A stretch of DNA of 34,566 nucleotides from an uncultured Mycoplasmatota bacterium (GTDB lineage: Bacteria > Bacillota_I > Bacilli_A > RF39 > UBA660). Every line of letters starts with the position of its first letter. Positions within the stretch are counted from its first letter, which is position 1. Where the stretch lies: the NCBI GenBank assembly GCA_948466395.1, contig CAOKAG010000011.1:1-34566 (forward strand), in the 5' to 3' direction. The notes under the pieces are model-generated. The model saw only the letters and a program-made list of their open reading frames with translations, did not search any database and was not told the DNA's origin. The translations under genes and the position numbers were made by a program. Shown here one piece after another: positions 12,047 to 20,912 of this stretch.

Positions 12047-12456
12047 TGTAACATATTTAATAAATCAATTTTAAATTTATCTTTTGAAGCATTCGCTTTA
12101 GAAATCATAACTCCTTTATAAGTAGTAAGTTCAGACATATGTCCTTCCAATAAAATTTCCTTCGGATCAATATAATTTAACATCACAACTTGCTCTTTTT
12201 TATAAACGGTATAATTTAATTTAATCTCACCATGAACTTGAATAAACATTTTATCCCCTGGTAGCTTTAACTCATAAGTCTCTGTACCAGTTTTTTTATT
12301 TTGACTAACTAACTCTCCTAAAAATTTTCCATTCCTTAAAGATGGATAATACTCAAAATTTAACTTTTTAAAAGCTAATGTATTATACTTTTTTAAAGCT
12401 CTTTCTAATTTACGATATTCATTTTCATCAATATAATCTAAAACATAACCCTTCAT
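12037..12456 (-). CDS. hypothetical protein
   Basis: Start MKGYVLDYIDENEYRKL at 12456 with GGGGGAA upstream. Confidence 0.7.
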   Translation of the reverse strand: MKGYVLDYIDENEYRKLERALKKYNTLAFKKLNFEYYPSLRNGKFLGELVSQNKKTGTETYELKLPGDKMFIQVHGEIKLNYTVYKKEQVVMLNYIDPKEILLEGHMSELTTYKGVMISKANASKDKFKIDLLNMLQDK

Positions 12457-12828
12457 ATTTTTCCCCCAATTTCTTTTTATGTTCACAGTATAACATAAAA
12501 AATGCAAAATGTCAATTTACATACAGTTTTCTTTATTGCACGAACATTATATCACTATTTTTTTTAAAAGTCAATCTTTTTATTTATTACATTTTTTAAA
12601 ATAGGATTAACTAATGATAATGTCTTAATAATTAACTTTTGAAAATGGCTCAAATGGACACACTAGTCACTAGGTGACTTAAACTTGAGAAAGGTAACAT
12701 TAAGAATGAATAAATGAACAAGAAAAATATAATGTAATTAAAGAATTAGTCGATCATAACGGAAATAAAAAAGAAATTAAATTCATTTATATATTCAACA
12801 ATAATAAAAACATAGTAGCATTATTTCT

Positions 12829-13089
12829 TTAAACTTTTAATTGAATTATTGTGACACCATTGTTCCAATAATCCAAATGAAAATTTTTAATATTTTTCAT
12901 TCTACTTAAATAGTAATGAACTTCATTTTTTAAAATTCGACTACTTTTTCCATGAATAACTACTACTATTTCTTGTTTTAAAATTATATTATCCGCTATA
13001 AATTGTTTCAAAAGTGTATAAATCGTATCTCTAGTTTCCCCATGAAGGTCTAAAGTAGGATACCTATTAAGCGATAGCGTTTGAATCAT
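12829..13089 (-). CDS. Smr domain-containing protein
   Basis: LDLHGETRDTIYTLLKQFI...VVIHGKSSRILKNEVHYYL; LDLHG and HGKSS motifs of Smr/MutS2. Confidence 0.85.
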   Translation of the reverse strand: MIQTLSLNRYPTLDLHGETRDTIYTLLKQFIADNIILKQEIVVVIHGKSSRILKNEVHYYLSRMKNIKNFHLDYWNNGVTIIQLKV

Positions 13090-14047
13090 TCCCTTGACTT
13101 TCTCCTAAAAAAGTCTCGCCTGAAGTTTCTAACTTTCCAAAATGACTTTCATAAAAACCAACCACATCACTTAATGGCGGAAGTGATATAGTTGCTCCTA
13201 TAGTCTTTTTACATAAATCTTCTGCAATTGTAGCTAAACGAAGAATCTTCTCTAAAGAATAGCGCTGGACCAAACCATAACCTATCATAGCCACAAAAAT
13301 CCCTCTTGCTCCTGTTTCATCCACTATTTCTGAATTCATACTAGCCAATACTTTTATTTCATTATTTAAAGAATAAATACTCCCCTTGTCTTTCACAGAA
13401 ATAATAAGTTGAATATTAGGAAATTTTTCAACAATTTTTTTATAAACATTTACAAGTGTTATTGGATTTTGAAAATCCAATTTCATTCCTGTCATCGATT
13501 CTGCTAAGTTACCATCACAAACAATATATTTAGCATATTTAAATAAATCATAGATATTTTTAGAAGGTTCTTGAGCGTTTAATAAAGTAATACTTTCACT
13601 ATATTTATTAAATGCATGAATAGAAGCATTATACTCTGAACCGTCACTTATAACTAAATCCATCGCCATATCATAATCATACTTTTTTATATTAAAATCA
13701 GTCGTAGCCATTTCAATAGTGGTTCGCATTTTATTTTGTTTATTAAATAAAATATACGATACAGGAGTTTTAATATCATAATTTGTTTCCAAGTAGTTAG
13801 TTTTAACTTGATTTTCTTCCATATTTTTTTTCATCGTATTTCCTATTTCATCATAACCAATTACTCCTGAAACAAAAGATTCAAAATTCCATTTTGCAAG
13901 TGCATAAGAAACAACATTGGCAGAACCCCCACTACAATTAACTTGTTCTTTTGTAACGGTTTTGCTTCCTTCTACTGGATACTGATCCATAAGAATATTT
14001 ATATCATAACTTAAATGTCCAACACTTAATGCTTTCATTACTATCAC
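13067..14047 (-). CDS. PfkB family carbohydrate kinase
   Basis: N-terminal SGGSANVVSYALAKW and C-terminal DETGARGIFVAMIGYGL. Confidence 0.85.
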   Translation of the reverse strand: MIVMKALSVGHLSYDINILMDQYPVEGSKTVTKEQVNCSGGSANVVSYALAKWNFESFVSGVIGYDEIGNTMKKNMEENQVKTNYLETNYDIKTPVSYILFNKQNKMRTTIEMATTDFNIKKYDYDMAMDLVISDGSEYNASIHAFNKYSESITLLNAQEPSKNIYDLFKYAKYIVCDGNLAESMTGMKLDFQNPITLVNVYKKIVEKFPNIQLIISVKDKGSIYSLNNEIKVLASMNSEIVDETGARGIFVAMIGYGLVQRYSLEKILRLATIAEDLCKKTIGATISLPPLSDVVGFYESHFGKLETSGETFLGESQGNDSNAIA

Positions 14048-14227
14048 CCTATTCTTTTTTTATTATAACCTATTTTTTTTAAGAAAAAAAGTCTTTAATG
14101 GAAGAGCTTCCAAATAACTAGTTTTTTATCTTTTTATAATAAACCTTTTTTGTAAAAAATAGACGTTTGGTTGAAAATGTTTATCAAAATAAAATGAAAA
14201 AGAATTGAACATCTTATACATAAACAC

Positions 14228-14593
14228 TTACGGTTGAGATGAATTCTTAGTATAAATGTTTGAGCAAGCTTTACACGTCACTTTCAATTCATAACAAGCC
14301 ACTTTTTTATCTAATATTGTAATTAAAGGTTCCCTATCATTAGGACAACAAAATCTATTTTTTATAATCACCAAGTCATCAAAACACGCTTGTCCTACAT
14401 GACTATCCACAAAATCTAAAAATACCTTACCCTGACTTCCACAATGACAAGTGTATTTTAAATCGATTTGATCATAAGTAGAATAACATAAATAACCGAT
14501 ATTTTCATTACAGTGATCACAATACATCCACCCACCATAGTTCGTTGCTAACCTTGTATTTTCTAATTCTTTATTTTTTAACACTCTTGACAT
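14228..14593 (-). CDS. hypothetical protein with Cys pairs (possible zinc ribbons)
   Basis: CDHC, CHC, CCPN, CKAC pairs in a 121-aa ORF. Confidence 0.65.
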   Translation of the reverse strand: MSRVLKNKELENTRLATNYGGWMYCDHCNENIGYLCYSTYDQIDLKYTCHCGSQGKVFLDFVDSHVGQACFDDLVIIKNRFCCPNDREPLITILDKKVACYELKVTCKACSNIYTKNSSQP

Positions 14594-14618
14594 CCTTCAT
14601 TTCCTCTCTAATTAATAA

Positions 14619-15212
14619 TTAATATCGTCCTTTATATTTTTCTCTCGCTAACTGAACGACTTCTTTAACAAACATAGTTTTGCCTGCTGTATACAAATCT
14701 CGATTTGGTTGATATTGATTAAATAAGCTTAGCTTTAATTTTTCGTATTCTAAAGCTTTAAGTGGCATCTCATTAAGGTAATCTCTAAAATACAATTCAT
14801 CACAATCTCCATATTCTTTTATATGAAGATGAAAGACCGAATCCGCATAACCATCAAGTGTATACCCTTTAACAAAAGAAAGCTCAGTGGGTGTCTCATT
14901 CATTAAAATATAAGGAGGCGTAGCCAATAAAGCTTTCACTTTATCTTTATTGTTAAAATCAATTTCGATTAAAAGATCAACAATAGGTTTGGTTTTTATA
15001 TTTTTAATCGATGTGCTACCAATATGATTAATTCGAATAATCGTTTCACCTAGTAAAGACCTTAAATTTTTTTCCTCTTCTAAATAGACCTTTTTAAAAC
15101 GATCCGTATAACTGACAAAAGTTATTGGAAACAACGCCCACAAAGCTTCTAAGCTCATACTTTCTAAATTCATACTCTTTCCTTCGTTCATATAAAAACC
15201 ATTATAACACAA
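14619..15212 (-). CDS. GrpB/UPF0157 family nucleotidyltransferase-like protein
   Basis: INHIGSTSIKNIKTKPIVDLLIEI. Confidence 0.88.
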   Translation of the reverse strand: MCYNGFYMNEGKSMNLESMSLEALWALFPITFVSYTDRFKKVYLEEEKNLRSLLGETIIRINHIGSTSIKNIKTKPIVDLLIEIDFNNKDKVKALLATPPYILMNETPTELSFVKGYTLDGYADSVFHLHIKEYGDCDELYFRDYLNEMPLKALEYEKLKLSLFNQYQPNRDLYTAGKTMFVKEVVQLAREKYKGRY

Positions 15213-15241
15213 GTTTAAAAATAAGGAACCATAGAAAAGAA

Positions 15242-15874
15242 TTATTCTTCATTCTTGGTCCAAAAATCATAAATCCAATCAGAAAGTTCTTCAGGCTGAT
15301 CACGATTAACCTCGTGGGAAGAATGGCTTATTATTTTAAAACAGCTTGTTTTTATTCTCTTATTTAAAAAACGTGCACTTTTCAAGTTCATGTAATCTTT
15401 AGAACCACATAAAATTAAACTTTTACATTTTATATTTTCTAAACCCTTTTCAATATTAAACTTCCTCATTGAACGAACAAGACTAATAAATTCTTTTTTT
15501 GAACAACCCATTTTTTTAAAAGTAAGCTTAGGCATAATATGAAAGACCAACACTTGAAACTTAAAAAGAATTTTTGGAATCTTATGTGGTGTACCAATGA
15601 GTAAAATAGAATGAACTTTTTCTGGAAACGCTTTTGCAAAATCTAATGCTAATATGCCTCCTAAAGAAAGACCACATAAATTAAGTTTTTCATTTTGATT
15701 GTTACAAAAATCTGAAAAAGCATGATACATTCCATTATAATCTTTTGAAAAAAACTTAATCTCCTCAAATAAATTCGGACACAAAACATCTATTCCTTTT
15801 TTCTTTAAATAAGTAATAGTCTTATCCCAACTTTTATTGGTTTGACCTAATCCATGTATAAGAATATTTTTCAT
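15242..15874 (-). CDS. alpha/beta hydrolase
   Basis: HGLGQTNKSWD, nucleophile elbow LCGLSLGGILAL, C-terminal SHSSHEV. Confidence 0.85.
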   Translation of the reverse strand: MKNILIHGLGQTNKSWDKTITYLKKKGIDVLCPNLFEEIKFFSKDYNGMYHAFSDFCNNQNEKLNLCGLSLGGILALDFAKAFPEKVHSILLIGTPHKIPKILFKFQVLVFHIMPKLTFKKMGCSKKEFISLVRSMRKFNIEKGLENIKCKSLILCGSKDYMNLKSARFLNKRIKTSCFKIISHSSHEVNRDQPEELSDWIYDFWTKNEE

Positions 15875-15885
15875 AAATTCAATCC

Positions 15886-16085
15886 TTTTTAGAAAAAAAT
15901 TGTCTTAATGTCAAAATAAAAGCCAAAACAATCATAAATACAGCACAAAAAACATTAGGGATTGAACTTTCAGTATTTACTATATTTAATACTTTTGCAC
16001 AAAGTGGATTAATAACTACTGTAACAACAGCAAATAAAATTAACCCAATAGAAATTTTATAAGAGTGAGCTAGTTTAGTAAAAGT
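15886..16085 (-). pseudogene. C-terminal remnant of a membrane protein interrupted by the integrative element
   Basis: Minus frame: TFTKLAHSYKISIGLILFAVVTVVINPLCAKVLNIVNTESSIPNVFCAVFMIVLAFILTLRQFFSKKD*; joins in frame with 25758-26348. Confidence 0.7.
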
Positions 16086-16151
16086 TATATAATTTTTTGA
16101 CTATCTTTTTATAAGTTCTTAAATGTCGTTATAACCTTTATTTATAAGCAT

Positions 16152-17441
16152 TTAAGACATTTTTAATTTTGGAAGATGTTCACATATATTTTTATAATTT
16201 CTTATATTTTTGTTTTCAAAAGTAGTAAATTCGTAGTAAAATTGCTTTTGCTTATTTATTTTTTCCATCTCTGTTTTTGCCGACATATAGGTAGGGTGTG
16301 TGTAATAACTTAATGTCATAGAAATATTTTTATGTCCCATAATGTATTGTAGTGTATGAGGGTTTAAACCATCGTTAGCCCAATTCGTGCAAAATGTATG
16401 CCTTAATGTATGAGGTGTCATTTTTTTAGGTAGTTTTTCCTCATGACATTTATTATACTTTTTCACAATTCGATTAAAAATACCATCATACTCTATGTTT
16501 GTTCTTGGGTTACCATTTCTATTTATAAATAAAAAACCACTATAACCATCAATAACAATAGTATTTGTATTTTTACGATTATCTATTATACGCTTAAAAA
16601 TTTCATATGCTTTGTCGCTCATAGGTACTTTTCTTGTTCCGCTATCGGTTTTAGTATCGTCAATATAATAACCTCGTTCACTATTTTTTAAAAGTTGATG
16701 GTCTATATTGATTAGTCTATTTTCAAAATCTAGGTCGGTTTCTATTAGTCCGCAAAATTCCGATATACGAAGTCCCGTTTCTCTTATTAAAATAATTTCG
16801 TCATAATATTTAGAACAAGTTTTATCACTTTCTATAAAAGAGTATAGGCTTTCTTCTTGTTCTAATGTAAGGGGTATATTCTTCTCGGTGTCATTTTCTA
16901 TTACATCGTCAATTTTAAACTCAAAAGGGTTTTTCCTTATATAGTCGTCTTGTATAGCCATTTGAAACGCTGAATATAAAGAACGCTTATCATTTTTTAT
17001 AGTTTGGTAGGCTATTCCTTTTTCTTTCATTCGTATAACCCATTCTTTGGCGTCCGACATCTTAATATTTTCAATAGAACAAGCACCAATTTTATCTTCT
17101 TCTAGGTATCTCATAAGTCTATTGCGTCCTTTTTTTGTTTTATCTTTAACATTTGGTCGTTGATTATTCTTTTTAGCATATAATTGACATACACTTATTT
17201 TTTTGCCTATGGTGTCGATTCCATCGCTAATGTCTTTTAAAATTTCTTGTTCCTTTTCTCTTAAAGACTTGTCGTCGCGTTTTCCGTTTGGTGTTTTATC
17301 GGTTTGCACTAACTTCCAAGCATATATAAATTGTGGTTTTCCGAAACTATCGGTATATTTGTAAACATATCTTCCATCTTTTCTTTGGCTCTCTCCGTTA
17401 TGTAGAATTCTATTTTTTTTATCGCGTCTTTTTTCTATCAT
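16152..17441 (-). CDS. int: Tn916-type tyrosine integrase
   Basis: MIEKRRDKKNRILHNGESQRKDGRYVYKYTDSFGKPQFIYAWK N-terminus closely resembles Tn916 Int; catalytic TGLRISE, HTLRHTFCTN, LQYIMGHKNISMTLSYYTH. Confidence 0.97.
   Translation of the reverse strand: MIEKRRDKKNRILHNGESQRKDGRYVYKYTDSFGKPQFIYAWKLVQTDKTPNGKRDDKSLREKEQEILKDISDGIDTIGKKISVCQLYAKKNNQRPNVKDKTKKGRNRLMRYLEEDKIGACSIENIKMSDAKEWVIRMKEKGIAYQTIKNDKRSLYSAFQMAIQDDYIRKNPFEFKIDDVIENDTEKNIPLTLEQEESLYSFIESDKTCSKYYDEIILIRETGLRISEFCGLIETDLDFENRLINIDHQLLKNSERGYYIDDTKTDSGTRKVPMSDKAYEIFKRIIDNRKNTNTIVIDGYSGFLFINRNGNPRTNIEYDGIFNRIVKKYNKCHEEKLPKKMTPHTLRHTFCTNWANDGLNPHTLQYIMGHKNISMTLSYYTHPTYMSAKTEMEKINKQKQFYYEFTTFENKNIRNYKNICEHLPKLKMS
16216..16246. 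repeat. left integrase arm-type (DR-2-like) repeats
   Basis: TCAAAAGTAGTAAATTCGTAGTAAAATTGCTTT; near copy at 25664. Confidence 0.65.
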
Positions 17442-17519
17442 ATTTTTTTGCTCCTTTCAATAATAGAAAGAGCCTTGATATGCAATAACATTATATCACA
17501 CATTAAGGCTCAATTTTCA

Positions 17520-17744
17520 TTAAATTACATTTAAAGTATCAATAATTTTTTCAAATTGTTTTCTTTTTATTTGAATTCGGTTGCCGTTCATGATAACCCA
17601 ACTTGCGTTTAGGTTTTCTTCTGCTAATTTACGAAGTTTATTTTCGCCAATACGGAAATACTTTGACGCTTCCTCAATAGTGAGTAGGTACTTTTGCCAA
17701 ATAGGAACATCGTTACTATTTAAGTTATAAATTTTGTTCTCCAT
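17520..17744 (-). CDS. xis: Tn916-type excisionase
   Basis: [58 protein letters not shown], near identical to Tn916 Xis as recalled. Confidence 0.97.
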   Translation of the reverse strand: MENKIYNLNSNDVPIWQKYLLTIEEASKYFRIGENKLRKLAEENLNASWVIMNGNRIQIKRKQFEKIIDTLNVI

Positions 17745-19194
17745 CTATAGCCTTTTGTTTATGTAATTTTTCAGTTACTTTTTCTTGGTCTAAATAGTAA
17801 CCTCTAAATAGTTCCCCGTTGTTTGTAACAAATAAACCTTTTTCACCATTGTTAATTAAAGTATTTCCCTCATAATTTCCTTTACCTAGTACAACTTCGG
17901 AAGATGGCTTATCGCTTGTTCTTCCACAAATTCTATTATCTAAATTCGATTTGATTTGACCCTCAATTAGTTTGTGGTCGGGGCGTTGTGCCGATAAAAT
18001 AAGATGTATCCCTAGTGAACGACCTCTTGTTGCTATTGTTGTTAAAATATCAATAATATCTTCTGCTATATCTTTATATTTTTTATTAGAGATTTCTACA
18101 AACTCGTCAAAAACATATATGATACGACTTAATGGGGTATATTTTTTGCCATCAACTTCTTGCCATTTTTTAGACATTATCTTGTTGTATTTATCTATAT
18201 CTCTACATCTAGCGTTTTTAAATTCTACCTCTCTAGCTGCTAATTCTATATCAATTTTTCTTAAATCTTCTAACGCCTTATCTAACGAAGTAGATACTTG
18301 ACATTGTTTATCTTCTAATGATTTTCCAAAGTAATCAAATTCTTTTATTGTAAGTTTGTCCCAACCAACAAACTCGGTTTGTTTTGGATCACAAACTCTT
18401 ACAATATAACCCTTATGTAATGACTGATAGATAAGTAAATCTAGTAAAACCGATTTACCGCTACCCGTTGAACCCGCTACTAAATAATGGGGTGTATCGT
18501 TTATATTTCTAGTAATTTTTTTGAATAAGTTTTCCCCTAAATAATATGTAGGACTATCACAATCTAGGTTTTTGTCGTTCCAATCTATTTTTTTGGGTAT
18601 TTTATTATTAGGGCTTATAGTTGTTATTTTTATTTTGTTTTTGGTGTTTTTGTAAGGCTCTATCTCGACTATGATTTTATTAAGTGCGGTTTCTAAATCT
18701 GCTTTTGTTTCGTCCTCTCGCCATTTATCTATGTTTATACTATTAGCATTAAGTATCATAATAACCATACGCAAATTAACCCATGCTCTTTTTATTTTCA
18801 TTAAATAAGGGTGGTCGCCATTTGCATTTTTAAGCCCTTTAACGCCTTTTATTTGTTTTTGCTTATAGTCTTTTAATTTAAAGTTGTTTCGTAGCCATAA
18901 TATCAATAAAATAAGTCCTACAATTTCTAAAAAATATATAGGTACATATATGTTTTTATAAAATTGATTAAATGTAATCGTTTTTATATAATCATGATTT
19001 AAAAATTTATAAACTATTTCATGTTGAAATATTGTTGAATTAAGTATAAAACATAATATTAGGTATAGAAATGATACAAACCATTTCCATTTATAACATA
19101 ATTCTAAAATAATATAAGCAAATAATTTTACTATAAATTTTAAATACTTTAATACATGATGTATAATTTTATTCAATGTTTTTTTCTTCTTCAT
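17725..19194 (-). CDS. FtsK/SpoIIIE (TcpA-like) DNA translocase / coupling protein
   Basis: N-terminal TM segments; [66 protein letters not shown]. Confidence 0.92.
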   Translation of the reverse strand: MKKKKTLNKIIHHVLKYLKFIVKLFAYIILELCYKWKWFVSFLYLILCFILNSTIFQHEIVYKFLNHDYIKTITFNQFYKNIYVPIYFLEIVGLILLILWLRNNFKLKDYKQKQIKGVKGLKNANGDHPYLMKIKRAWVNLRMVIMILNANSINIDKWREDETKADLETALNKIIVEIEPYKNTKNKIKITTISPNNKIPKKIDWNDKNLDCDSPTYYLGENLFKKITRNINDTPHYLVAGSTGSGKSVLLDLLIYQSLHKGYIVRVCDPKQTEFVGWDKLTIKEFDYFGKSLEDKQCQVSTSLDKALEDLRKIDIELAAREVEFKNARCRDIDKYNKIMSKKWQEVDGKKYTPLSRIIYVFDEFVEISNKKYKDIAEDIIDILTTIATRGRSLGIHLILSAQRPDHKLIEGQIKSNLDNRICGRTSDKPSSEVVLGKGNYEGNTLINNGEKGLFVTNNGELFRGYYLDQEKVTEKLHKQKAIDGEQNL

Positions 19195-20170
19195 TTTCTA
19201 ATTCCTCCAATTTTTTAGTCATTTTATGTACTATAATTGAGCCATCACTTTTGTACTCAATTATGTTATGAATTCTACGCAAAAATGCGTTCCAAACCTC
19301 TCTATATTTAAAACTATATTGTAGTTCATAATATTGCTCCTCTAGGGGAACATTTGAGGTTATATAGACATAAGTATAACAAGCCACTTTATCATTGTAT
19401 CTAGCGGGTAGCATAAGGGGGTAGATGTCTAAATAGTTAAGCATATCGCCAATAGGTATTTGGCTATGAAATTCCTCGAAAACGAGCGTACTCATCACGC
19501 TTCTATATGAGTCAAAAAGTATCCCTCTACTGCCCGTATAATTTGTGATACGACATACATTTTTAGCACCATGCCTTTTGTATATATCTCGCGTTTTTCC
19601 GCACCCTGTATGCCCAAAGACATATGTACAAACGATATTTCGGTTTTCTTTCATGTACTTGTCGGCTAGATATGTTTCTCTTATTAGGTCTATATCTCGT
19701 ATTTTTAAAGCCCATTGTGGACTATTTTCTATTATCTCGATGTTTGACTTACCATCTTTTATATCTTCTAATAATTGCCCTATAACGGGGTCTTTTTCTT
19801 GTAATTCCGATGGTATCGTGCCATATTCTACAAAACTGCCCTCAATAGATGTTTCGGCTTTGTCTGTATTTTCAAACTTGCCCGTTTTTCTCACATAATC
19901 AATGTTGTCTTGTATAGTTCCATAGGCTTTTTCTATGTGGGCTATTTTATTAAAGCGGTTTTGTATTGTTGTAAATCGAATAGGCGACTTTGAATAAATA
20001 AAGATATGGATATGTAGCGTTTGTGTTTCGTTGCCGATTTCCTTACACATACAATAGTAGTCAAGAGCGAATTTTTGCAAAGTTTCTTTTATTACTTCAT
20101 CCGTAAAGCCGTGTTCTAGTGGGTTATTTATCGTTAAAGCCCATTTACGACTTTGGCTATTATCTGCCAT
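19169..20170 (-). CDS. rep: CRESS-DNA-virus-like replication initiator (HUH endonuclease + SF3 helicase)
   Basis: HUH motif I KWALTINNP, motif II LHIHIFI, motif III DYVRKTGKF; SF3 Walker A GHTGCGKT, Walker B LVFEEF, motif C YVYITSN. Confidence 0.93.
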   Translation of the reverse strand: MADNSQSRKWALTINNPLEHGFTDEVIKETLQKFALDYYCMCKEIGNETQTLHIHIFIYSKSPIRFTTIQNRFNKIAHIEKAYGTIQDNIDYVRKTGKFENTDKAETSIEGSFVEYGTIPSELQEKDPVIGQLLEDIKDGKSNIEIIENSPQWALKIRDIDLIRETYLADKYMKENRNIVCTYVFGHTGCGKTRDIYKRHGAKNVCRITNYTGSRGILFDSYRSVMSTLVFEEFHSQIPIGDMLNYLDIYPLMLPARYNDKVACYTYVYITSNVPLEEQYYELQYSFKYREVWNAFLRRIHNIIEYKSDGSIIVHKMTKKLEELENEEEKNIE

Positions 20171-20262
20171 GTTATCACTCCTATTTTTTATAGTTTAGAT
20201 TATTATTAAATTTTCAAAGAACTAATGCGCTAATACATATACTAGTTAATACACGCCCATGA

Positions 20263-20296
20263 GTGGGGCGAGTGGCGTAGCCACTTTAGCCCCCAC
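20263..20296. repeat. nested hairpin abutting the ori stem-loop
   Basis: GTGGGG(20263-20268)/CCCCAC(20291-20296) enclosing AGTGGC-GTA-GCCACT(20271-20285). Confidence 0.6.
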
Positions 20297-20344
20297 CATA
20301 TAAGGGCTAGTATTACCCCTTATATGTAGCATGTAGCATGTAGC
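20297..20344 (+). promoter_or_regulatory. circovirus-like origin of replication: stem-loop with nonanucleotide plus three iterons
   Basis: CATATAAGGG-CTAGTATTAC-CCCTTATATG: 10-bp perfect stem, loop holding TAGTATTAC (20308-20316); then ATGTAGC x3 at 20324-20344. Confidence 0.88.
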
Positions 20345-20440
20345 AATAATTTTTATAAATTTACCTTAATGTTAATCTTGCTACTATTTAAAACAATAGC
20401 AAGATGTAACAAATCGGTAGTCAATAAGTCAATTAGTAAC

Positions 20441-20731
20441 TTATTTTTTGCTTGTTTCGGTAGAGTCAACGAATTCTACAAAACTAACATTTTTGTATCT
20501 GTCGTAAAGGAATTCTTCTACATATTTGCCTACAAGACTTTTAATTTCTGATGTAGTTAATTCTTTACCAAAAGTTTTGGTTAAGACATCATATCTTACC
20601 TTAACTACTGAAACCCTAAGTCCTTCGCTTTTATCTTTGTTGTTAAACTCTTCCGCACAATGAAAATTAACATTATGAAATGGCTTATTTTCAAACTCGC
20701 CAATTCTTTCTTCAATACCTATAATTTTCAT
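20441..20731 (-). CDS. hypothetical protein of the integrative element
   Basis: 96-aa ORF MKIIGIEERIGEFENKPFHNVNFHC... with AAAGGAG-type RBS upstream; located on the other side of the ori from rep. Confidence 0.75.
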   Translation of the reverse strand: MKIIGIEERIGEFENKPFHNVNFHCAEEFNNKDKSEGLRVSVVKVRYDVLTKTFGKELTTSEIKSLVGKYVEEFLYDRYKNVSFVEFVDSTETSKK

Positions 20732-20912
20732 GGTCTTAATTTTCTCCTTTCATTAAATTTTTGTTTTGTCAACGCTCCTTTTTCGCTGACATAATGGTTA
20801 TAGGCGATTAAATTTTCATAGTAAAAAAACACCCTTTAAAATAAAAAGTATTTTTTTACATACATAATAAAAAGCCGTATTTTAGTACGACTTTGTTTAA
20901 ATATAAATATTA

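Noticed and set aside
12665-12679. AGTCAC-TAG-GTGACT inverted repeat
   Set aside because: Short 6-bp arms in an AT-rich intergenic region with no gene context to interpret it.
12600-12828. Plus-strand fragment NEQEKYNVIKELVDHNGNKKEIKFIYIFNNNKNIVALFL*
   Set aside because: Reads as a possible gene remnant but is short, lacks a start and shows no recognisable family.
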